The notes below the pieces were generated by a model. It did not search any database, was not told the origin of the DNA, and worked only from the letters and a program-made list of their open reading frames with translations. Shown here one piece after another: positions 1-6,105 of a stretch of DNA of 11,960 bases (the stretch's first letter is position 1; the number at the start of each line of letters is the position of its first letter). The stretch is from Acidobacteriaceae bacterium (lineage in GTDB: Bacteria > Acidobacteriota > Terriglobia > Terriglobales > Acidobacteriaceae), in assembly GCA_003154055.1 (NCBI GenBank), contig PMCH01000318.1, positions 6,855-18,814 on the forward strand, given 5' to 3'. The position numbers were made by a program, and so were the translations under genes.

Positions 1-764
1 GCTACGCCGCCCATCCGCCGCGCCGACGGATCATGCACTACCCCGCGCAGCATGTGATGGTTCTCGTCCTCCTCGGTCGGAGCCGTACGCCGTGCCCAAC
101 TCGCCGGCGGATTAAACCGCGTCTCGGTCATCCCCAGCGGCACGAACACATGCTTCTGGGTGTACGCGTCGAGTGATTGATCCGACAGCCGCTCCACCAG
201 CGCCCCCAGCACTTCAAAATTGATATCGCTATAAACAAACGCCGACCCCGGTGACCGCTCCGGCGCTACCTCGAACGCCATCCGGTACGCCGCCTCTTTC
301 CCCAACCACGGCTTCGACAAATCCAGATCCGGCGCCAGCCCCGAGTAGTGCACCAGTAACTGACGAACCGTGATGTCCTGTTTTCCATTCTGCGCAAACT
401 CGGGAATATACTTTGCCACCGGATCGCTCATGCGGAACTTGCCCTGCTCCCACAGTTGCATGACCGCGGTCGTTGTCGCGATCACCTTCGTCAGCGACGC
501 GCAGTCAAACACCGTATCCAGCGTCATCGCCTCGCGCCGAGGGTCGAGGGCCCGGTGCCCATACGCCTTTCGGTGGACCACTTTCCCGTCATGCCCGACA
601 ATTAAAACCGCGCCGGGAATCTGTCCCTCGGCGATCGCGCTGTTGATGATGGGATCCAGAGCATTGAGCCGGGACTCAAGCGACGTCTGCGCGAAGCCAG
701 TCGTACCGGAGATCAAGCCGATGAGCAAAACGGCCGGCAGAAGAATTTTTGCCTTGCGATTCAC
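1..764 (-). CDS. Exported serine hydrolase, beta-lactamase/PBP-like fold (C-terminus beyond window)
   Basis: Serine hydrolase of the class C beta-lactamase/PBP/esterase family (PF00144 type); 254 full codons are visible and the C-terminus lies beyond position 1. From the GTG at 764 the protein begins with MNRK and a hydrophobic run of about 20 residues ending near GFAQ, a typical Sec signal peptide, so it acts in the periplasm or outside. The nucleophile motif S-x-x-K is S90-L-T-K93, and the second motif is Y178-S-D180 where class C enzymes have Y-x-N. The third motif (H/K-x-G) lies past the edge. It is a paralogue of the gene at 897, with which it is divergent. There is no clear Shine-Dalgarno; a possible promoter would leave a leader of only about 4 bases. 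The substrate could be a muropeptide, D-Ala peptide, ester or beta-lactam; context favours cell-wall peptides, by inference only. Confidence 0.87.
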   Translation of the reverse strand, partial: MNRKAKILLPAVLLIGLISGTTGFAQTSLESRLNALDPIINSAIAEGQIPGAVLIVGHDGKVVHRKAYGHRALDPRREAMTLDTVFDCASLTKVIATTTAVMQLWEQGKFRMSDPVAKYIPEFAQNGKQDITVRQLLVHYSGLAPDLDLSKPWLGKEAAYRMAFEVAPERSPGSAFVYSDINFEVLGALVERLSDQSLDAYTQKHVFVPLGMTETRFNPPASWARRTAPTEEDENHHMLRGVVHDPSARRMGGV

Positions 765-774
765 GTGTGTTGTG

Positions 775-804
775 ACTGTACACGACGCCGCAGAAGCGCC
801 TCAA
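775..804 (-). promoter_or_regulatory. Possible promoter of the left-edge hydrolase
   Basis: Read on the minus strand: TTGAGG at 804-799, an 18-base spacer, then TACAGT at 780-775 (4/6 matches each to the sigma70 consensus). The predicted start of transcription near 768 is only about 4 bases before the GTG at 764, which would fit the missing Shine-Dalgarno. Both boxes are imperfect. Confidence 0.33.
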
Positions 805-847
805 GCTCACGAAGTCGCGGCGAGTCTCGGTGGTAACGGTCGACCGT

Positions 848-876
848 TTGCCTCCACCCGCAGCCTTTGCTATAAC
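848..876 (+). promoter_or_regulatory. Probable sigma70-type promoter of the second hydrolase
   Basis: TTGCCT at 848-853, a 17-base spacer, and TATAAC at 871-876. The -10 box is preceded by TGC, an extended -10. Transcription should start near 883, about 14 bases before the TTG start codon at 897, which supports that unusual start. It shares the 132-base divergent gap with the possible promoter of the left-edge hydrolase. Confidence 0.55.
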
Positions 877-896
877 CCCATCAGCTTCCCAACACC

Positions 897-2087
897 TTGA
901 CGTCAACGCCCAACCGCGCCGCCGGCTTCGCTTTCCTGGTCCGAAATCCCTCCGCGCAGGATGACCGTTTCCGCGCCGCCTTCGCATTACTTGAAAACGC
1001 CATCGCCGCCCGCGCCTTCCCCGCGTGCTCTCTCGCCGTCACTCTCGGCGGAGAACTCATCGCCCACAAGGCCCTTGGCCGCTTCACCTACGATCTCGCC
1101 GCTACCGCCGTCACCCTCGAGAGCATCTTTGACCTGGCATCGGTCACAAAAGTCGTTGCCACTACCGCCATGGCCATGATCCTGTACGAACGCGGACTGC
1201 TCGACCTCGACGCCCCGGTCACCGCGATCGTCCCTGAATTCGCCACGAGTGACGCCCGTCGCCTCCAAGTCACGCTGCGCATGCTCCTGGCGCACAGCTC
1301 CGGCCTGCCCGCCTACGAGAAGCTCTTCCTTCGCGCCAAGACCCGCGACGAACTCCTCGACGCAGCCTTCACCACCGAACTCACCGCGGCCCCTGGCATC
1401 CGCGCCGAATACAGCGACATCGGGTTCATCACCCTCGGTATCGCCCTAGAGCGACTCGCCGACGAACGGCTCGACGCTTTCTGCCAACGCGAGATATTCG
1501 GCCCGCTCGGCATGTCGCACACCGCGTTCAACCCGCCGAGGACCTGGCGCGACCGCACCGTTCCCACCGCCCATCAGTGTGGGGCGGACACTCCTGTCCG
1601 CCAGCCTGCGGATGTGCTTTCAGCACCTCGAAGCACTTTCCGCGGCAGAACTATCCAAGGCGAAGTTCAAGACGAAAACGCCAGCGTACTAGGCGGAGTC
1701 GCGGGTCACGCGGGCCTGTTCTCGACCGCAGAAGACGTCGCCGCCTTCGCCCACGCCATGCTCAACGGCGGACGCCCCATCTTGCGTCCCGAAACCATCG
1801 AGCTATTCACCCGCCGCGAATCGTCCCCCGCCGGCACTTCGCGCGCTCTGGGCTGGGACACGCCTTCCGCCCCCTCGCAGTCCGGCAAGTATTTTTCGCC
1901 CCACTCCTTCGGACACCTCGGCTACACCGGAACCTCGCTGTGGATCGACCCCGACCGCCATCTTTCGATAACCTTGCTGACGAACCGCACCTGGCCCGAC
2001 TGCCAGAATCAGGCAATCAAACAAGTCCGTCCGGCAGTGCATGACGCAATCGTGGAAGCTTTGTCGAACAGTGGAAGCACCGGATAG
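897..2087 (+). CDS. Serine hydrolase, beta-lactamase/PBP-like fold, with a repeat-derived insertion
   Basis: 396-residue member of the serine beta-lactamase/PBP/esterase family (PF00144 type). Visible motifs are the nucleophile S82-V-T-K85, Y172-S-D174 in the Y-x-N place, and H340-L-G-Y-T-G as the third active-site motif, so all catalytic elements are present. The start is the TTG at 897: an in-frame stop lies at 873, no ATG or GTG occurs before the active site, and a promoter ends at 876. No signal peptide is seen, unlike the paralogue at 1-764, so it is predicted cytoplasmic unless exported otherwise. Oddity: residues about 226-247 (around HQCGADTPVRQ) are encoded by a copy of the dispersed hairpin repeat plus flanking bases. 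The segment between the PT motif and the conserved G-x-V-x-D motif is about 20 residues longer than in the paralogue. It precedes murQ on the same strand; an amidase/esterase role on muropeptides, as for B. subtilis AmiE (YbbE) of the same fold, is inferred. Confidence 0.88.
   Translation: MTSTPNRAAGFAFLVRNPSAQDDRFRAAFALLENAIAARAFPACSLAVTLGGELIAHKALGRFTYDLAATAVTLESIFDLASVTKVVATTAMAMILYERGLLDLDAPVTAIVPEFATSDARRLQVTLRMLLAHSSGLPAYEKLFLRAKTRDELLDAAFTTELTAAPGIRAEYSDIGFITLGIALERLADERLDAFCQREIFGPLGMSHTAFNPPRTWRDRTVPTAHQCGADTPVRQPADVLSAPRSTFRGRTIQGEVQDENASVLGGVAGHAGLFSTAEDVAAFAHAMLNGGRPILRPETIELFTRRESSPAGTSRALGWDTPSAPSQSGKYFSPHSFGHLGYTGTSLWIDPDRHLSITLLTNRTWPDCQNQAIKQVRPAVHDAIVEALSNSGSTG
1577..1602 (+). 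repeat. REP-like hairpin repeat, copy 1 (inside a coding sequence)
   Basis: GTGTGG followed by a perfect 8-bp stem (GGCGGACA 1583-1590, TGTCCGCC 1595-1602) around the loop CTCC. Copies lie at 4627, 8604 and 9917. This one sits in frame in the serine hydrolase gene. Directly downstream is a second small hairpin, GTGCT/AGCAC at 1614-1626 with loop TTC, which may belong to the inserted segment. Confidence 0.85.
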
Positions 2088-2092
2088 CCATT

Positions 2093-2132
2093 TATGAATT
2101 GTCATCCTGAGCGAAGCGAAGGACCTGCTGTT
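2093..2132 (+). repeat. GNA-loop hairpin repeat, copy 1
   Basis: 40-base unit, 35/40 identical to the unit at 2171. The core 2105-2123 is fully symmetric: TCCT pairs with AGGA, then come tandem G.A/A.G mismatches, then GC/GC closing the triloop GAA (2113-2115). The centre, GCGAAGC, is a known unusually stable DNA mini-hairpin. It lies in the gap between the hydrolase and murQ. Repeats beginning GTCATCCTGAGCG are familiar to me from acidobacterial genomes. Confidence 0.82.
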
Positions 2133-2170
2133 GCCCCCCGAACAAACGCGTCGGTATCGCCTTCCCCACC

Positions 2171-2210
2171 TATGCATTGTCATCCCGAGCGCAGCGAGGG
2201 ACCTGCAGTT
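2171..2210 (+). repeat. GNA-loop hairpin repeat, copy 2
   Basis: Second 40-base unit, 78 bases after the first. The core 2183-2201 folds the same way: TCCC with GGGA, tandem G.A, GC/GC and triloop GCA (2191-2193). Relative to copy 1 the T-A pair (2108/2120) became C-G (2186/2198) and the loop changed from GAA to GCA, keeping the GNA form. A TTG at 2177 within it is in frame with murQ but is unlikely to be the start. Confidence 0.82.
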
Positions 2211-2234
2211 CGTCGGGGCCCAAGAAAAGTTACA

Positions 2235-2240
2235 GCGAGG
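2235..2240 (+). promoter_or_regulatory. Ribosome binding site deciding the murQ start
   Basis: GCGAGG ends 8 bases before the GTG at 2249. It selects this codon over the in-frame TTG at 2177, which lies inside a dispersed repeat and would add 24 residues with no family likeness. Confidence 0.6.
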
Positions 2241-2248
2241 CACACCGC

Positions 2249-3169
2249 GTGAGCCGCGATTCCAGAAAGCCCAATCTCCGCCGCCTCGCCACCGAGCAAC
2301 CCAACCCGGCCGCCGCCAACCTCGACCGCAAGTCTTCTCTCGAAATCGCCCGCATCATCAATTCTGAAGACGCCAAAGTCGCGCACGCCGTAAAACGCTC
2401 CCTGCCGCAAATTGCCCGCGCCGTCGACCTGATCGCCGCCGTGCTCTCCAGCGGCGGACGCCTCATCTACGTCGGCACCGGCACCAGCGGACGCATCGCC
2501 GCCCTCGACGCCGCCGAGTGCCCGCCCACCTTCGGCATTGCTCCAAGATCAATCCAATTCATCATGGCGGGCGGCCGCCGAGCCCTGGCCGCTGCCGTCG
2601 AAGCCAGCGAAGATTCCCGCGAACTCGGCCGTAAGGAAATCGCGAAGAAGAAACCAACGAAGAACGATGTCGTGGTCGGCATCGCCGCCAGCGGGCGCAC
2701 TCCTTTCACCATCGCCGCCCTCGAATACGCGCGCGCCCACGGCGCGAAGACCGTTGCCGTCACATGCAACCGGAAGTCACCGCTGGAAAAAGCTGCGCAT
2801 ATGGCGATCGTCACCGAGGTCGGTCCGGAAGTGGTCGCCGGCTCCAGCCGGATGAAAGCCGGCACGGCGCAAAAGATGATCCTGAACATGCTCTCCACCG
2901 GCGCCATGGTTCGCCTCGGATACGTCTACGACAGCCTGATGGTCAATCTCCATCCGAAGAACGACAAGTTGCTCGAGCGCGGCATCGGCATCCTCGAAAC
3001 GGTTGCCGGCCTCAATCGCAGCCAGGCGCGCAAACTCCTAGCCGCCGCCCGCCACCATGTCCCGGTCGCACTGGTGATGGCGAAGACTGGCGTCAACCGC
3101 GCCAAGGCCGCCGCCGCCCTGAAGAAATCCCACGGCCACGTCCGCCAGGCAATCGCCGCAGCAAACTAG
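2249..3169 (+). CDS. murQ: N-acetylmuramic acid 6-phosphate etherase MurQ
   Basis: MurQ cleaves the lactyl ether of MurNAc-6-phosphate to GlcNAc-6-phosphate and D-lactate, a cytoplasmic step of peptidoglycan recycling. The 306 residues match the usual length (E. coli 298). The SIS sugar-phosphate fold is evident: phosphate loop YVGTGTSGR (74-82), then DAAECPP with E90 (equivalent of E. coli Glu83) and EDSREL with E121 (equivalent of Glu114), both catalytic. Further family blocks are DVVVGIAASGRTP, EVGPEVVAGSSRMKAGTAQK and the C-terminal helical part ending GHVRQAI. The GTG start at 2249 has GCGAGG 8 bases upstream. The N-terminal LATEQPNP and the block DRKSSLEIARIIN are family-typical. It lies 161 bases after a serine hydrolase and 173 bases before murA, all on the same strand. 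No MurNAc kinase or PTS gene is visible in the window, so the source of MurNAc-6-P is not shown. Confidence 0.96.
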   Translation: MSRDSRKPNLRRLATEQPNPAAANLDRKSSLEIARIINSEDAKVAHAVKRSLPQIARAVDLIAAVLSSGGRLIYVGTGTSGRIAALDAAECPPTFGIAPRSIQFIMAGGRRALAAAVEASEDSRELGRKEIAKKKPTKNDVVVGIAASGRTPFTIAALEYARAHGAKTVAVTCNRKSPLEKAAHMAIVTEVGPEVVAGSSRMKAGTAQKMILNMLSTGAMVRLGYVYDSLMVNLHPKNDKLLERGIGILETVAGLNRSQARKLLAAARHHVPVALVMAKTGVNRAKAAAALKKSHGHVRQAIAAAN

Positions 3170-3202
3170 CTCTCCGCCCCTGCGATTTCGGTTTTCCCCT
3201 GC

Positions 3203-3239
3203 GCCCCTCTGTGTCCCCCGTGGTTATGCCTTTGACTTC
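3203..3239 (+). repeat. Possible remnant of a widespread intergenic repeat
   Basis: The stretch with CTCTGTGTCCCCCGTGG and then TTATGCCTTTGACTT in the murQ-murA gap resembles a short non-coding sequence I recall as recurrent in acidobacterial and other soil genomes. There is only one copy in this window, so it cannot be confirmed here. Confidence 0.3.
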
Positions 3240-3342
3240 CTGCAGGGGGTTACAAACGGAACTCACGTCTCAACTCCGCCCGCCCGATCGCCCAACTTCG
3301 TCGTTACAATGAAGGCGCGCATTCTCAGGAACTCATCTCGCT

Positions 3343-4623
3343 ATGGACAAGCTGGTCATCCGCGGTGGCACTCCCCTGCTGGGGACCGTCCGCATCAGCG
3401 GCGCAAAGAACGCGGCGCTCCCTTGCATGGCCGCCGCATTGCTCACCGACGAACCCGTCATCCTCGAAAACATTCCCCAGGTCCGCGACATCGAGACCAC
3501 GCGCAAGCTGCTCGCCGCCATGGGCGCCGACGTCGAACTCGGCTACGGACGCGCCAACCATCGCACCACCATCTGCGCCCGCACGCTGGCCGCTCCCGAA
3601 GCCTCCTACGAACTGGTCAAAACCATGCGCGCCTCGACCCTCGTGCTCGGCCCGCTGGTCGCCCGTTGCGGACGCGCCCACGTCTCGCTCCCCGGCGGTT
3701 GCGCCATCGGCGCCCGCCCCATCGACCTCCACATCAAAGGTCTGGAGCGTCTCGGGGCAAAGATCACGCAGGAACATGGCTACGTCGAAGCCACTGCCGA
3801 CCGCCTCCACGGTGCCGAAATCGTCTTCGACAAGATCACCGTTACCGGCACCGAAGACCTGCTCATGGCCGCCACGCTTGCCGAAGGCGAGACCGTTATG
3901 CAGAACTGCGCCCGCGAACCCGAAGTTGCCGACCTGGCCGCGCTGCTCAATGCCATGGGAGCGAAGATCACCGGCGCGGGAACTTCGACCATTCGTATCA
4001 AAGGTGTAAGCAAACTGCACGGCGCCCGGCACCGCATCATTCCCGACCGCATCGAGGCCGGAACATTCATCATCGCCGGGGCGCTCACTGGCGGCGACCT
4101 CAACATCACCGGATGCGATCCCGCGCACCTCACCACCATCCTCGCCAAACTCGAAGAAACCGGCGTGAAGACCACGGTGAAGACTGACTCCGTTCGCGTC
4201 ATGGGAGATCAGCCGCTCCGGGCCGCCGACATGAACACCGAAGAGTATCCCGGCTTTCCCACCGATATGCAGGCACAATACATGGCGCTGGCCACGCAGG
4301 CCGAAGGCACGTCCATCGTCACCGAGAATATTTTTGAGAACCGCTTCATGCACGCGCAGGAACTGCTGCGGATGGGCGCCAACATCAAGATCGAAGGGCG
4401 TCGCGCCATCGTTCAAGGAAAATCCGCCCTGAGCGGCGCCGCCGTGCTGGCCTCCGACCTGCGCGCCTCGGCGTCGCTCGTTCTCGCCGCCCTGGTTGCC
4501 GACGGAGAAACCATCATCGATCGCGTCTACCACCTCGACCGCGGCTACGAAAAAATCGAAGAGAAACTCAAGGCCGTTGGCGCGCAGATCCGCCGCGTCG
4601 GAAACATCCTGCCGCCGCGCTGA
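3343..4623 (+). CDS. murA: UDP-N-acetylglucosamine 1-carboxyvinyltransferase MurA
   Basis: MurA transfers enolpyruvate from PEP to UDP-GlcNAc, the first committed cytoplasmic step of peptidoglycan precursor synthesis and the target of fosfomycin. It has 426 residues (E. coli 419). Key residues are present: K22-N23 in SGAKNAAL, R96 in MRAST, catalytic Cys120 in SLPGGCAIGARP (E. coli Cys115, so a fosfomycin-sensitive type is expected rather than the Asp variant), D308 in YPGFPTDMQAQ (Asp305), R374 in SDLRASASL and R400 in HLDRGYEKIEEKL (Arg397). The ATG start at 3343 begins MDKLVIRGG as in the family; the only ribosome-binding candidate, AGGA at 3327-3330, is 12 bases away. TACAAT at 3305-3310 could be a -10 box but has no good -35. 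The 173-base gap to murQ suggests independent transcription. A REP-like repeat starts 3 bases after the stop codon. Confidence 0.97.
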   Translation: MDKLVIRGGTPLLGTVRISGAKNAALPCMAAALLTDEPVILENIPQVRDIETTRKLLAAMGADVELGYGRANHRTTICARTLAAPEASYELVKTMRASTLVLGPLVARCGRAHVSLPGGCAIGARPIDLHIKGLERLGAKITQEHGYVEATADRLHGAEIVFDKITVTGTEDLLMAATLAEGETVMQNCAREPEVADLAALLNAMGAKITGAGTSTIRIKGVSKLHGARHRIIPDRIEAGTFIIAGALTGGDLNITGCDPAHLTTILAKLEETGVKTTVKTDSVRVMGDQPLRAADMNTEEYPGFPTDMQAQYMALATQAEGTSIVTENIFENRFMHAQELLRMGANIKIEGRRAIVQGKSALSGAAVLASDLRASASLVLAALVADGETIIDRVYHLDRGYEKIEEKLKAVGAQIRRVGNILPPR

Positions 4624-4626
4624 ACC

Positions 4627-4652
4627 GTGTGGCGCGGACACTCCTGTCCGCG
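4627..4652 (+). repeat. REP-like hairpin repeat, copy 2
   Basis: GTGTGG and a perfect 8-bp stem, CGCGGACA 4633-4640 with TGTCCGCG 4645-4652, loop CTCC. It begins 3 bases after the murA stop. A further small inverted repeat, ATGTG/CACAT at 4655-4669, follows. There is no T-run, so it is not a classical terminator, though the hairpin could protect the 3' end of the mRNA. The rest of the gap to 4910 shows nothing recognisable. Confidence 0.86.
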
Positions 4653-4910
4653 AAATGTGTCCCCCACATCGATTCCCGCTATCCGCCTATCCCCGCAGTC
4701 GCTTGATGGCTCCATGGAGACCAATCCCCAGAGGACATGCCCTTCCGCGCAAGATTCACAAAGCTCGAAACTTAGCCGGCAGAGCGTCGCCCGATCATCG
4801 TCCCAAAACATTCCCGCATGTGACTTTGGTGCAAACCATCGGGGGAATTGCCTTGCCTCGACTCCGCGATCTTGCCAACATGCACAAAGACTTCAGCGGA
4901 GGACTTAGCG

Positions 4911-5444
4911 GTGAAACGCACAACCCTTATCTACGCAATAGCGACCGCGCTGGCGATGTTCGGCCTTCTCGGCTGCGGAACCACCAACAAGCTCCAGTCG
5001 GTCACCCTTACGCCCACCGGTAACGGAGGTTTCGTAAACCTGCAGGGAGAAGGCGCGACAATTCAGTTTAAAGCGGTTGCGAACTATTCCAACAAGCAGG
5101 GCTATGACAAGACCAACAAGGTCATTTACACAGTCACACCGATGGGGGACTATCTTACCTCCGACACCACGGAGGCTCCGTTGCTAGCTCCTCCGCAGAC
5201 GGTACTGATGAGCGCCACGGGGTTGATGACGGCGAAGGAGCCTTTCGTGTGCTCCTGGACTGACTTCAATTATCCCAATGATCGGGTTACAGGCGATCCC
5301 ACCTTTGGGAAACCGGCATGGTTCCTCATTGGATCCTACAAGGTTGTCGCCACCTTCAATGGCGTGGAGTCGAATCCGGCCTATGTTGCAGTGGCCTCCG
5401 CCGGTGGCAACGGCCCCAACGGCGAGTGCGGCCCGTCATCGTAA
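4911..5444 (+). CDS. Small lipoprotein, probably Ig-like fold, function unknown
   Basis: 177-residue predicted lipoprotein. The GTG at 4911 is chosen because GGAGGA (4898-4903) lies 7 bases upstream, and it yields a clean signal peptide: VKRTT, a hydrophobic run, then the lipobox L-L-G-C with Cys22 as the lipidated residue. Glycine at +2 would permit outer-membrane sorting by the E. coli rule. The mature part opens with LQSVTLTPTG and GATIQFKAVANYSN and continues with IYTVTP, a beta-strand pattern like bacterial Ig-like (BIG2) repeats of acidobacterial surface proteins. It ends with SYKVVATFNGVESNPAYVAV and a Gly/Asn-rich tail. A single domain of this kind suggests a cell-surface structural or binding protein, but no substrate can be named. 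It is a stand-alone gene: the next gene is 212 bases away, beyond a strong terminator. Confidence 0.83.
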   Translation: MKRTTLIYAIATALAMFGLLGCGTTNKLQSVTLTPTGNGGFVNLQGEGATIQFKAVANYSNKQGYDKTNKVIYTVTPMGDYLTSDTTEAPLLAPPQTVLMSATGLMTAKEPFVCSWTDFNYPNDRVTGDPTFGKPAWFLIGSYKVVATFNGVESNPAYVAVASAGGNGPNGECGPSS

Positions 5445-5483
5445 TCTAAGACTCTGCGATTTATCTCCGTTCTCCGTACAAAA

Positions 5484-5520
5484 GAAGAGACGCAGCCCGC
5501 TGCGTCTCTTCGACTGTTTT
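5484..5520 (+). terminator. Rho-independent terminator of the lipoprotein gene
   Basis: A perfect 12-bp stem, GAAGAGACGCAG (5484-5495) with CTGCGTCTCTTC (5500-5511), closes the loop CCCG. It is followed by GACTGTTTT. AAAA at 5480-5483 gives a T-run on the other strand, so it could act in both directions. It lies 39 bases after the lipoprotein stop codon. Confidence 0.88.
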
Positions 5521-5656
5521 GGGGACCGTGAGAGCTTTGGCCTCTGCCTGAGATTCCCTATCACCCTGTCACGTGACCCACAACCTCGTCGCCGGACCTC
5601 TTCCCTCTTAAACTCCCTCTTGAATTCACCCACGTGTTTTCCTCAAGGGGTCTGCC

Positions 5657-6076
5657 ATGCTTCCAAACGCCTTCATCGGCAAGCCAAAGAAGCCCACCGA
5701 GAACGAACTTTCAGCGGAACTGGGCGCTGCCAAGCCTCTCTGGGACCACCTGCTTGCGGAGTTAGCCGATCAGCACGACACCGGACTCCACGAGTGGAAT
5801 TCCTATTCCCTTAAAGCCGGATGGTCCCTGAAGGTAAAGCAGGGCGCGAGGACCATCCTCTATCTCTCCCCATCGCGTGGCGGCTTCCGGGCGTCGTTTG
5901 CCCTGGGCGACAAGGCGGTCAAGGCGGCGCTCCGAAGCGATCTTCCCGCGCGCGTGCTCAAGATCATCCGCGAGGCCAAGCGTTATGCCGAAGGAACCGC
6001 CGTCCGGATCGAAGTGAAGACCGGCAAGGACCTTCCCATCATCGGGATGCTGGCGGACTTGAAGCGCGAGAACTGA
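5657..6076 (+). CDS. DUF3788 family protein
   Basis: 139-residue protein recognisable as the DUF3788 family by its blocks LWDHLLAEL, EWNSYSLKAGWSLKVK, RTILYLSPSRGGFRASFALGDKAV and RYAEGTAVRIEVK. It is a small soluble alpha+beta protein with no signal peptide or membrane segment; no biochemical role is established that I know of. The ATG at 5657 has AGGGG (5646-5650) 6 bases upstream. It stands alone behind the lipoprotein terminator and is convergent with the kinase gene, whose stop codon is only 30 bases away. The length and full set of blocks suggest an intact gene. Confidence 0.85.
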   Translation: MLPNAFIGKPKKPTENELSAELGAAKPLWDHLLAELADQHDTGLHEWNSYSLKAGWSLKVKQGARTILYLSPSRGGFRASFALGDKAVKAALRSDLPARVLKIIREAKRYAEGTAVRIEVKTGKDLPIIGMLADLKREN

Positions 6077-6078
6077 TC

Positions 6079-6105
6079 CCGGGATTGTCCCGGACCAGGC
6101 TGGTC
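6079..6105. terminator. Two tandem hairpins between convergent genes
   Basis: CCGGGA/TCCCGG with loop TTG (6079-6093) is directly followed by GACCA/TGGTC with loop GGC (6093-6105, sharing one base). Together they fill the 30-base gap between the DUF3788 and kinase stop codons. There is no T-run on either side, so any terminator or mRNA-end role is a guess from position. Confidence 0.4.

Noticed and set aside
370..900. 176-residue plus-strand reading
   Set aside because: Opposite to the left-edge hydrolase, whose S-x-x-K and Y-S-D motifs fix the real strand.
2177..2248. N-terminal extension of MurQ from a TTG
   Set aside because: It would be encoded by a dispersed repeat, has no family likeness, and the GTG at 2249 has a proper ribosome binding site.
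3325..4641. 438-residue reading on the strand opposite murA
   Set aside because: Gly/Ala/Asp-rich shadow of a gene with all MurA catalytic residues; no family resemblance.
4496..5023. 175-residue plus-strand reading across the end of murA
   Set aside because: Out of frame with murA, and it translates a repeat copy; it overlaps the lipoprotein start, which has its own signal peptide and ribosome binding site.
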